Part shown: piece after piece, positions 26,049-33,708 of the stretch
Layout of the letters: the number at the start of each line of letters is the position of its first letter
Position numbering within the stretch: position 1 is the stretch's first letter
Program-made: the position numbers and the translations under genes
NCBI GenBank assembly: GCA_036003045.1
Contig: DASYSS010000023.1
Span: forward strand, 25,274 to 89,273
DNA: 64,000 bases
Reading direction: 5' to 3'
Source of the DNA: Gemmatimonadaceae bacterium
Lineage (GTDB): Bacteria > Gemmatimonadota > Gemmatimonadetes > Gemmatimonadales > Gemmatimonadaceae
The notes under the pieces: model-generated
What the model was told of the DNA's origin: nothing
Databases searched by the model: none
What the model saw: only the letters and a program-made list of their open reading frames with translations

Positions 26049-28739
26049 CTAGTCCACGCGTAACGCCGTATTCGGGTCGATCCTCGCCGCCCGAATCGCC
26101 GGCGCGAGACTCGCCAACACCGCGACACATCCCGTCACCGCCACAACGGCAACGAACGTGAGCGGATCACTCGGTGTCACGCCCTGAAGCAGTGTGCGAA
26201 GCACGCGGGTCAGGAGCAAGGCCGCCACGACGCCGACGCCTAGTCCGGTCATCGCCTGGCGAAGGCCGGACCGAAGCCCGATCGCCATGAGGTCGTTCGG
26301 CGTCGCGCCAAGGGCCGCGCGAATTCCAAATTCGTGAAAGCGCGATGCCACCACCTGCGACACGATGCCGAAGATCCCGATCGCCGACAGCAAAAGCGCC
26401 ACGACGCCGAACATGCCGAGCGTCTGCATCGCGAATCGCTGACCGCCGATCGCGGCGTCGACGATGTCGCGCATCGTCCGAACCTCGGACACCGCGAGCC
26501 GCGGATCGGCCGCGTGAACGGCGCCGCGCACGGGAGCGATCAGTGCCTTCGGATCGCCGTCGGTCTGGACGACGAGACTCATCGACCGTCGCGTGCTGCC
26601 GGGCGCGACCGCGAACTGCGCCAACGTCGCGTAGAACTGCGGCTTGACCGCGCCAACCAGTGCGTTGTGGTGCACGTCGTCGACGACGCCGACCACGGTG
26701 TACCAGCGTGTGGTGTCGCGTCCGCCGATTTGCACGCGTCTGCCGATTGCGCGGCGTCCCGCGAAGTACTGTTGCTCGAACGCACGATTGACGATCATCG
26801 CAAGCGGGGCACCCATATCGTCGCCCGCCGTGAACGCGCGCCCCTCTCGCAGCGTCAGTCCCATCGTCTCGAAGTATCCCGGTGTGACGACCTGCCAATC
26901 GCCCGGCGCTCCCTGATTCGGCGGGGGCGTGTACCCGTCGATCCTCAGCCCCCAATCGCCCATCTCGGTGGCGAGCGGCAGAAGTCGTACGGCGGCCGCG
27001 TGCTTCACTCCGGGCAGCGCCGAGACGCGCCGCTGAACGTCGTTCCAGAACGAAACCACTCGAATCGAATCGGCATACCAGAGCGACGGAGTCGACACGC
27101 GCATCGTGAGCACGCCGTCGGCGCGGAATCCGGGATCGATCGACAACAGGTTGCGCACCGTGCGAACCATGAGTCCCGCGCCGGCGACGAGAACGACCGC
27201 CAGCGCGATCTCCGCGGCGACGAGCGTCTGCCGCCAACGCAGGCGCGCGCGCCCGCTCGTCGCGCCTCGCCCGCCTTCGCGAAGCTCGCCGGCCGGGGCC
27301 AGACGGCGAGCGTGAATCAGTGGAAGAATGCCCGTGATGAGAGCCGTGAAGCCCGCCACCGCCAGCGCGAACGCGAGCACGCTCCAGTCGACCGACGTCT
27401 CCGACAGGCGCGGTAGTCCGGCCGGCGCGTTGGCGCGAAGCAGGCGGACGGTGATCGCGGCCAGCGCGATACCCGCCGCCGCGCCGAACGTCGCCAGCAC
27501 CGCGCTCTCGGTGATGAGTAATCGCGCAAGCCGCTTGTCTCCCGCGCCGAGCGCGACGCGCACCGCGAGCTCGCGGCGGCGTGTTTCGCCGCGAACGAGC
27601 AGCAAGCCGGCGACGTTCGCGCAGGCGATCAGCAGCACCAACACCACCGCGCCGAAAACGATCAGGAGAACCGGCTTCACGCGCCCCGTGATCTGCTCGT
27701 CCATCGGAATGGCGAACGCGTGGAATCCCACCTTTGCCATGTAGCCGAACTGCTCGAGCTCGGCGACGATTCCGCGCAGCTGCGTGTTCGCCGACGCGGC
27801 GGTCGCGCTCGGCGCCAAACGCGCCACGCCGTAGAATCCGTGGCTCGACCCGCCTTTCGGAAACGCGGGCCCCGGAACCGCGCCTTCGTTCGCGGCGTCG
27901 GTCGCGAGCGGAAACCACACGTCGGTGCGCTCGCCCGCGGCGTAGTCGAGCGGCATGCGGAATTCAGCCGGCATGACGCCGACGACCGTGGTCGCGTTCC
28001 CCTGAATTTGAATCTGACGGCCGACGACCGATGGATCAGCGCCGAAGCGTCGATCCCAAAGCTCATGGCTCAGAATGGCGACGCGCGCGCCTCCCGGACG
28101 ATCCTCGTCAGCCGAAAAATTCCGGCCGCGCTCGGGGGCGACGCCGAGAATCGGAAGGACGTTCGCCTGGACGCTCGCCGACCTGACGCGTTCGGGCGAA
28201 TCGCCGTCGATCGACGCCGCGCCGTCGGTATAGATGCCGATGTCCGAGAAGGCCGAGACGCGCGCCTTCCACCCCTCCCACTCGTCATATGAAAGCCACG
28301 TGCGATCGAATCCCTTCCACGCGCTCCACACGGCGACGACGCGGTCGGGCTGAGTGTAGGGGAGCGGCTTGAGCAGCACGTGTTTGACGACGCCGAATAC
28401 CGCGCTCGTCGCGCCGATGCCAATCGCGAGAGTGAGTGTCGCCGCCGACGTGAGGCCGGGCCGATGGCTGAGCGAACGAAGCGCGAACCGCACGTCGCTC
28501 CAGGCATCGAAGAACCCGCTCGTGCCACGCTCGTCTCGCGTGTCGTCCTTGTGCCGTTCCACGCCGCCGAAATCCCGTCGGGCCAGACGCCTCGCGTCCC
28601 GCTCCGTCATGCCCGTGTCTACACGACGCCGCGTCTCCATCTCGAGATGGAAGCGCATCTCTTCGTCCAGCTCGGCGTCTCGGTGCCGCCGTCGGATCAG
28701 CGACGCGAGCGACGAGCCGATCTCGTGGTACCAAGCCAT
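26049..28739 (-). CDS. ADOP-type ABC permease (module C)
   Basis: This 896-residue ADOP permease has a prefix with DAELDEEMRFHLEMETRRRV, first helix TSAATLTLAIGIGATSAVFG, a periplasmic domain, and helices with NVAGLLLVRGETRRRELAVR. The second copy contains SAIGIFGIVSQVVASRFHEF and IRAALGATPNDLM. It begins one base after the padR stop. A 583-aa frame on the same strand in another register (26167-27918) is a shadow. Confidence 0.9.
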   Translation of the reverse strand: MAWYHEIGSSLASLIRRRHRDAELDEEMRFHLEMETRRRVDTGMTERDARRLARRDFGGVERHKDDTRDERGTSGFFDAWSDVRFALRSLSHRPGLTSAATLTLAIGIGATSAVFGVVKHVLLKPLPYTQPDRVVAVWSAWKGFDRTWLSYDEWEGWKARVSAFSDIGIYTDGAASIDGDSPERVRSASVQANVLPILGVAPERGRNFSADEDRPGGARVAILSHELWDRRFGADPSVVGRQIQIQGNATTVVGVMPAEFRMPLDYAAGERTDVWFPLATDAANEGAVPGPAFPKGGSSHGFYGVARLAPSATAASANTQLRGIVAELEQFGYMAKVGFHAFAIPMDEQITGRVKPVLLIVFGAVVLVLLIACANVAGLLLVRGETRRRELAVRVALGAGDKRLARLLITESAVLATFGAAAGIALAAITVRLLRANAPAGLPRLSETSVDWSVLAFALAVAGFTALITGILPLIHARRLAPAGELREGGRGATSGRARLRWRQTLVAAEIALAVVLVAGAGLMVRTVRNLLSIDPGFRADGVLTMRVSTPSLWYADSIRVVSFWNDVQRRVSALPGVKHAAAVRLLPLATEMGDWGLRIDGYTPPPNQGAPGDWQVVTPGYFETMGLTLREGRAFTAGDDMGAPLAMIVNRAFEQQYFAGRRAIGRRVQIGGRDTTRWYTVVGVVDDVHHNALVGAVKPQFYATLAQFAVAPGSTRRSMSLVVQTDGDPKALIAPVRGAVHAADPRLAVSEVRTMRDIVDAAIGGQRFAMQTLGMFGVVALLLSAIGIFGIVSQVVASRFHEFGIRAALGATPNDLMAIGLRSGLRQAMTGLGVGVVAALLLTRVLRTLLQGVTPSDPLTFVAVVAVTGCVAVLASLAPAIRAARIDPNTALRVD

Positions 28740-28740
28740 G

Positions 28741-29097
28741 TCAGGCTCCCTGCAGTGCGTGTTGGAGCACGCGGTTGACGGCCGCCGACGTGCGGTTCCA
28801 TTCCGCGACTTCAGCGTCGAGCTGCTTTCGCCCTTCGGCGGTGACGCGGTAGTAGCGAGCCCGTCGGTTGTTCTCGCTCGCGCGCCATTCGGCCCGGATC
28901 CACCCGCGGCGCAGCATTGCTTGCAGCGCCGGATAGAGCGAGCCCTGGTTCACGTCGAATACGTCGCGCGAGATCTCGCGCAGTCGGAGCGAAAGCCCCC
29001 ATCCGTGCATCGGTTCCTGGCTCAGGAGCTTGAGGGCGAGCATCTCGAGAGTGCCCCGGACGACCTCCGCCCGCGGCCCGAGTCGGTCATTTGCCAT
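28741..29097 (-). CDS. PadR-family regulator (module C)
   Basis: This 118-residue PadR protein reads [60 protein letters not shown], then [18 protein letters not shown]. It sits one base upstream of the permease start (TGA-C-ATG). The region before the ATG contains TTATCTA about 7 bases upstream and no ribosome site, which suggests a leaderless transcript. A weak CCTTT/AAAGG dyad overlaps it. Confidence 0.9.
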   Translation of the reverse strand: MANDRLGPRAEVVRGTLEMLALKLLSQEPMHGWGLSLRLREISRDVFDVNQGSLYPALQAMLRRGWIRAEWRASENNRRARYYRVTAEGRKQLDAEVAEWNRTSAAVNRVLQHALQGA

Positions 29098-29443
29098 GCC
29101 CTTTAGATAACCAAAAGGAGCAAAAGGTTCGAGGGGAACGTGGCGGAACGGTGGCCGCGGGGGGTGGAGAGGCGTGGGCGCCCCACAGGATTCTGTCTCA
29201 CGCCGCCAGCTCGATGTCCAAGCCGAGCCGAGACCGTGCGCGCACGATGCTCAGCCGGCCCCGGTGATGTGATCGCGGAGCAGCCGCCTTGGTCGAGTCA
29301 CGACGACCATCGGGCACCGCTCGACGATGACGACGAATCCGCGCTGACGCCGTCTGCGTACATCGAAGACCATGCGCTTACGCTCTGTTTACGTCGGGGG
29401 GTAGGCTGTTGCGCGCGAAATCGAGCTGTGTTTGCATCCTGGG
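29098..29443. other. Intergenic stretch without recognisable genes
   Basis: These 346 bases lie between the divergent padR gene and the HExxH lipoprotein. Frames on both strands are short and do not resemble known proteins. The promoters of both genes must be here. I see no convincing repeat or RNA structure. Confidence 0.45.
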
Positions 29444-30505
29444 ATGCGGGAATATCCCTGCGTGTTCTCCAGACGTACGTGGCGAGTCGTCGCGATCGCC
29501 GCCGGCGGCATGGCCTGCGCGGCGCCGTCCCAACGCATCGACCCGATGCGCTCGGTGCCCGTCGCGGCGTGTCCGCCAATGGTCGAGCCCCGGTTGCAAT
29601 TCGAAAGCAGCTTCTGGCTCAACCTTCACAACTTCCTCGTCAAAGAAGCCAAGCGTCGTCAAGGCATCGATGACGCGGGGCCCGGTGCGCGTGGAAACAT
29701 TCAGGCCGACACGGCCGGGCTACGCGCCCTGACTCAGCCCGAACGCCGGCTGTGGAACGACGCCTTGAGCTACTATGCGGCTCAAGTCCTCACGGACAGC
29801 CTGATGGGCGGCGACAGTCTCGTCGCACGAGTGAACGACCGTCTCGCCGCATCGCCCGAGGAGTCGCTCATCGCTTCCGGCCTCGACTCGACGCTTGCCG
29901 TCGAGCTGGCGGAAGTGGCGCCGATCTACCGTGCAGTCTGGTGGCCCGTGCACGACGCGCACAACCAGGCGTGGATCAGGGCGTCGCGCGGGCTCGTCGA
30001 TCGCTACGGTGGCTGTGTGTTCACGCAGTTGGAGCGGGACCTGAAGCGCCCGTGGCCCAAGGCTCCGATCACCATCTACGCCACGACGTACGCGTCGTGG
30101 TTCGGCGCGTACACAACCACGGTCGCCGGCCCTCGCGTCACGATCTCGACGAACGCGATCGGGAATCAGGAGACGTACGCGCTCGAGAACATTTTGCACG
30201 AGAGCGCGCATGCCGGCGAGTTGCTCGGGCCAGGGGAAGCCGTGATGGCCGCCGACGCCGCGAAGCGCGGGATCCCGCTGGAACGCGAGCTGAGCCACGT
30301 CATTCTTTTCTATACGACCGGCGAGATCATCGCGAGCGTGATTCCGGCGCACGTCCCGTACGCGGAGCGGTTCGGCATCTGGTCGCGGAACAGCGAAACG
30401 AAGCGACTCGAGGGGATCCTCACCGACAACTGGAAACCGTATCTCGCGGGAACGACCTCCTTCCAGGCCGCGTTGGACGCGGTGGTGCAGCGCTCGCGAC
30501 GCTAG
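29444..30505 (+). CDS. Secreted HExxH protein, putative zinc metallopeptidase of unknown family
   Basis: This protein of about 353 residues has an N-terminal export signal (RRTWRVVAIAAGGMAC) with a possible but non-ideal lipobox. The central motif is NILHESAHAGELLGPGEA (HESAH at nt 30197-30211), an HExxH zinc-binding signature. A downstream acidic ligand could be in ERELSHVILFYTTGEIIAS. Before it lies WWPVHDAHNQAWIRASRGLV and a beta segment ITIYATTYASWFGAYTTT. No named family is recognised. The start is uncertain: ATG 29432, ATG 29444 and GTG 29462 are in frame. Confidence 0.7.
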   Translation: MREYPCVFSRRTWRVVAIAAGGMACAAPSQRIDPMRSVPVAACPPMVEPRLQFESSFWLNLHNFLVKEAKRRQGIDDAGPGARGNIQADTAGLRALTQPERRLWNDALSYYAAQVLTDSLMGGDSLVARVNDRLAASPEESLIASGLDSTLAVELAEVAPIYRAVWWPVHDAHNQAWIRASRGLVDRYGGCVFTQLERDLKRPWPKAPITIYATTYASWFGAYTTTVAGPRVTISTNAIGNQETYALENILHESAHAGELLGPGEAVMAADAAKRGIPLERELSHVILFYTTGEIIASVIPAHVPYAERFGIWSRNSETKRLEGILTDNWKPYLAGTTSFQAALDAVVQRSRR

Positions 30506-30663
30506 GTCTCTTGACGCCAGCTCTTTCAAGCAAAGCAGCCGGATGCGCGTGGGAATCCTGGGTTCCGTCTGCGGGTCGCCGCTCGTGCATCTGGTGGGGA
30601 AGCCCGGCCGGAGACAGAGTATGTGCGAGGAGCGGTCAACCGAATCACTTCGGGGGAGGGGCG

Positions 30664-32805
30664 ATGTCAGCGATCAGCGTCGTGCGCCGCGGAATGCTTC
30701 CATTTGTTCTGTCGCTGGCCAGCGTCGGTCTATCCGGGCAGACGCCCAACGGGCGGCCGTTGGCGATCGAGGACTACTATAAAGTCAAAACGGTTGGCAA
30801 TCCCGACCTCTCGCCGGACGGTAGGTGGGTCGCGTTCACGGTCAGCACCCGTGTCGAGGCGACGAACGACAACACGAGCGAAGTGTGGCTCGTGGCGTCC
30901 GATGCGTCCGGGCCGGCACGACGCGTGAGCGCTGACGGCGCAAACGCCGTGGGCCCTGCGTGGCTCGACGACGGCCGGCTACGCTTCTCCGCCGGCGGAC
31001 GCGCCTTCGTTCTCCATCCCGCAACGCCGAGTGATGTCACCGAGGACGCCGATGCGCGACAGGCCGGCGCGATCGCGGGGGGCGGGGGTGGGCGTGGCGG
31101 AGGCCGAGGTGGGCGCGGAGGTGCCGCGGGGCGGTCGATGCCCAACGCCGCGGGCACCATGAGCGCGATCGTGCGCGATACGCCGCCGCCGAAACGCGAA
31201 GCGGTCTACGAATCGGAGTTCGCGAAGCGACACGAAGAGCGCTTCAAGGGCGTCGAGTTCGACTGGATGGATTTTCAGCGCGACGCGGCGCCGTTCCCAC
31301 TCCCGAACCGCGCCGATCCGCAGGTGAATCCGCCTCAGGAGATCTTCGTCACTCCGACCGGCGGCGCCGAGCGACAACTCACGCACCTCGGCTTGCGGCC
31401 GGCGGGGGTGAACTGGAATTCCGCCGGCACCGCGCTCGCGTTCACGGCAGACTCCACGTATCGCAACGAGATGGTGTACGGCCGCAGCGACGTCTGGACG
31501 GTGACGGCGGACGGCGCGCTCAAGAAGCTCACGTCGAACCCCGCGTACTCGTACGCAGGCGCGCAGTATTCGCCGGACGGCGCATGGATTCTCACGACGC
31601 GGTCGACGCCGACCGACTGGGTGATCGCCAAGGAGATGGACAATGGCGGTCCGGTGGACGTCGTGCTCCTTCCCGCGGGTGGCGGCCGTGAGATCGATCT
31701 CACCGAGACGTGGGACTACCTGCCATCGGGGCCGTTCTGGAGCCGAGACGGGAAGTACGTGTACTTCACCGGCGGGGTTGGTGGCACGACGCATCTCTTC
31801 CGCGTCCCCGCGCTCGGCGGAAAGGTCGAACAGGTGACGACGGGCCAGCGCCGGTTGAGTGGATTCAGCTTCGACCGCGCGCAGACGCGCATCGCGTACC
31901 AGGTCGGAACGTTCGAGGCACCGTCGGAGATCTTCGCCTCTCGGATGGACGGGAGCGGTGAGGTTCAACTCACGCACGTCCAGGACGCTTTTATCCACGA
32001 GGTCGCACTGAGCAAGTCGGATCGCCTGAGCTTCGCGAGCGCGGACGGCATGCCGGTCGAGGGGTTCCTGTTGTATCCGTACGGCTATCGCGCGAACGCC
32101 GGTCCATACCCGCTCATCGTCAGCAACCACGGCGGCCCTCACTCGGCCAACGAGTACGGCTTCGATTTCAAGAATCAGTATTTCGCGGCGAACGGATACT
32201 TCGTGCTCGAGGTGAACTTCCGGAGCTCGACGGGTTACGGCGAGAAGTTCCTATGGGGCACGTGGGGCGCCTGGGGAACGAAGGACGGGCAGGACGTCAT
32301 GGCCGGCGTCGATTACGCGATCGCGCACTATCCGATCGACCATAAGAAGGTCGCGTCGATCGGGCACTCGTACGGCGGTTTCATGACGAACTGGCTGATC
32401 ACGCAGTACCCCGACCGATTCGCCGCGGCCGCGTCGGGCGCCGGGATCGCGAATTGGACCAGCGACTACGCCAACTCCGACATCCCGCGAACCAAAGAGA
32501 CCGAGTTCTACGGTCCGCCGTCGGATCCCAAAGCGCGCGAAATCATGATTCGGCAGTCGCCGATCACGTACGCCAACCGCGTCAGGACACCCACGCTGTT
32601 CATCAACGGCGAGATCGACCACCGGGTGCCGTTCTCGGAAAACGAGCAGCTCTATGTGGCGATCAAGAAACAGGGCGTTCCCGCCAAGATGATTCAGTAC
32701 GCGGGCCAGCCGCACGGCATCGCCGGATCATGGAACAATGTTCATCGAATGCTCAACGAGCGCGCCTGGTTCGACCGGTACGTGAAGGGAGCGACCGTAC
32801 CCTAG
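30664..32805 (+). CDS. Secreted S9 family prolyl oligopeptidase-like peptidase
   Basis: This 713-residue protein has a signal peptide (LPFVLSLASVGLSGQ), an N-terminal propeller (PDLSPDGRWVAFTVSTR, YSPDGAWILTTRSTP, FWSRDGKYVYFTGG) and a C-terminal alpha/beta hydrolase domain. The predicted triad is Ser569 in GHSYGGFMTNW, Asp652 in GEIDHRVPF and His684 in QPHGIAG, as in acylaminoacyl-peptidase/DPP-like S9 enzymes. A Gly/Arg-rich loop interrupts the propeller at about residues 138-158 (nt 31075-31137). ATG 30664 follows GGGGGAGGGG. The frame is open far upstream (to 29752) only as a shadow. Confidence 0.9.
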   Translation: MSAISVVRRGMLPFVLSLASVGLSGQTPNGRPLAIEDYYKVKTVGNPDLSPDGRWVAFTVSTRVEATNDNTSEVWLVASDASGPARRVSADGANAVGPAWLDDGRLRFSAGGRAFVLHPATPSDVTEDADARQAGAIAGGGGGRGGGRGGRGGAAGRSMPNAAGTMSAIVRDTPPPKREAVYESEFAKRHEERFKGVEFDWMDFQRDAAPFPLPNRADPQVNPPQEIFVTPTGGAERQLTHLGLRPAGVNWNSAGTALAFTADSTYRNEMVYGRSDVWTVTADGALKKLTSNPAYSYAGAQYSPDGAWILTTRSTPTDWVIAKEMDNGGPVDVVLLPAGGGREIDLTETWDYLPSGPFWSRDGKYVYFTGGVGGTTHLFRVPALGGKVEQVTTGQRRLSGFSFDRAQTRIAYQVGTFEAPSEIFASRMDGSGEVQLTHVQDAFIHEVALSKSDRLSFASADGMPVEGFLLYPYGYRANAGPYPLIVSNHGGPHSANEYGFDFKNQYFAANGYFVLEVNFRSSTGYGEKFLWGTWGAWGTKDGQDVMAGVDYAIAHYPIDHKKVASIGHSYGGFMTNWLITQYPDRFAAAASGAGIANWTSDYANSDIPRTKETEFYGPPSDPKAREIMIRQSPITYANRVRTPTLFINGEIDHRVPFSENEQLYVAIKKQGVPAKMIQYAGQPHGIAGSWNNVHRMLNERAWFDRYVKGATVP

Positions 32806-32955
32806 CGAGCGGCGTCGAGGAATCGTCGTCAAACGGATTCACGGCGAACCGAGCCGGTGCGCTCAGTGTGTCGGGATCGGACCGATGGCCAATCGTCCAA
32901 TTCAGACCGACCAACCGCCGAGGTATGCTGGGGCACTATTCGAGGAGTCGAACGC

Positions 32956-33687
32956 ATGAGTCCCAGCGAAAAACCGGGGCGACCGTCAACGCTGGAGCTC
33001 GGCTCACAACCGCCCGTCACACGGCGCGGATTTCTGACGAGTACGCTCGCGTGCGCGGTGCTCGGCGGTCCGACCATCGCCCGGCACCTGCGACAAACTC
33101 CTCGCGCGGAGTCGCAGACCGGACTGACGCCGGATGCCGCGCTGCGCGAGCTGGTTGCGGGGAACGCGCGATTCGTCGCCGAGCATCTGACCTCGACCGA
33201 TCACGATTTGCAGATCCTGCGATCGCACACCGCCGACAAGCAGGAGCCGTTCGCGGGCGTGCTGGCGTGCGCCGACTCTCGCGTGCCGGTCGAGTTGATC
33301 TTCGATCAATCGATTGGCCGTGTATTCGTCACGCGAGTCGCGGGCAACATCGTGACTCCGGAAATCATCGCGAGCCTGGAATATGCCGTCGCGGTGCTCG
33401 GCATTCGCGCGCTGCTGGTCCTGGGACACTCGGGATGTGGCGCGATCAAAGCGGCGATGAAAGCGGAGACGGTGCCGGGGCAAATCAGCTCGCTGTATCC
33501 CTACCTTCGAGGCGCGGTGCAACAATCCGGCGGCAACATCTCCAAGGCGATCGACGCGAATGCGCGGGCGCAGGCCGAGTTGCTTCGGACGTCTTCGACG
33601 GTAATTCGTGACGCCGCGAGCAAGGGCGGCATCAAGGTCACGGCCGGCATCTACGACCTCGGCACGGGGAAGGTGACGCTGGCCTGA
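32956..33687 (+). CDS. Exported beta-class carbonic anhydrase
   Basis: This 243-residue protein interconverts CO2 and bicarbonate. Zinc and active-site residues are visible: Cys105 and Asp107 in CADSRVP, His158 and Cys161 in GHSGCGAIKAA. The N-terminus carries VTRRGFLTSTLACAVLGG, a twin-arginine-type signal (RRxFL), so the enzyme should be folded in the cytoplasm and exported. ATG 32956 is preceded by GAGGAG. An exported beta enzyme would act on periplasmic CO2. No partner gene is adjacent. Confidence 0.88.
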   Translation: MSPSEKPGRPSTLELGSQPPVTRRGFLTSTLACAVLGGPTIARHLRQTPRAESQTGLTPDAALRELVAGNARFVAEHLTSTDHDLQILRSHTADKQEPFAGVLACADSRVPVELIFDQSIGRVFVTRVAGNIVTPEIIASLEYAVAVLGIRALLVLGHSGCGAIKAAMKAETVPGQISSLYPYLRGAVQQSGGNISKAIDANARAQAELLRTSSTVIRDAASKGGIKVTAGIYDLGTGKVTLA

Positions 33688-33708
33688 GACACTCCCCCTC
33701 CTTCGTCA

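Noticed and set aside
26167..27918. 583-codon minus-strand frame inside permease C
   Set aside because: It runs in another register of a clear ADOP gene and has an Arg-rich low-information composition.
29140..29673. Plus-strand frame of 177 codons before the HExxH protein
   Set aside because: It overlaps the better-supported HExxH gene in another frame and has no domain pattern.
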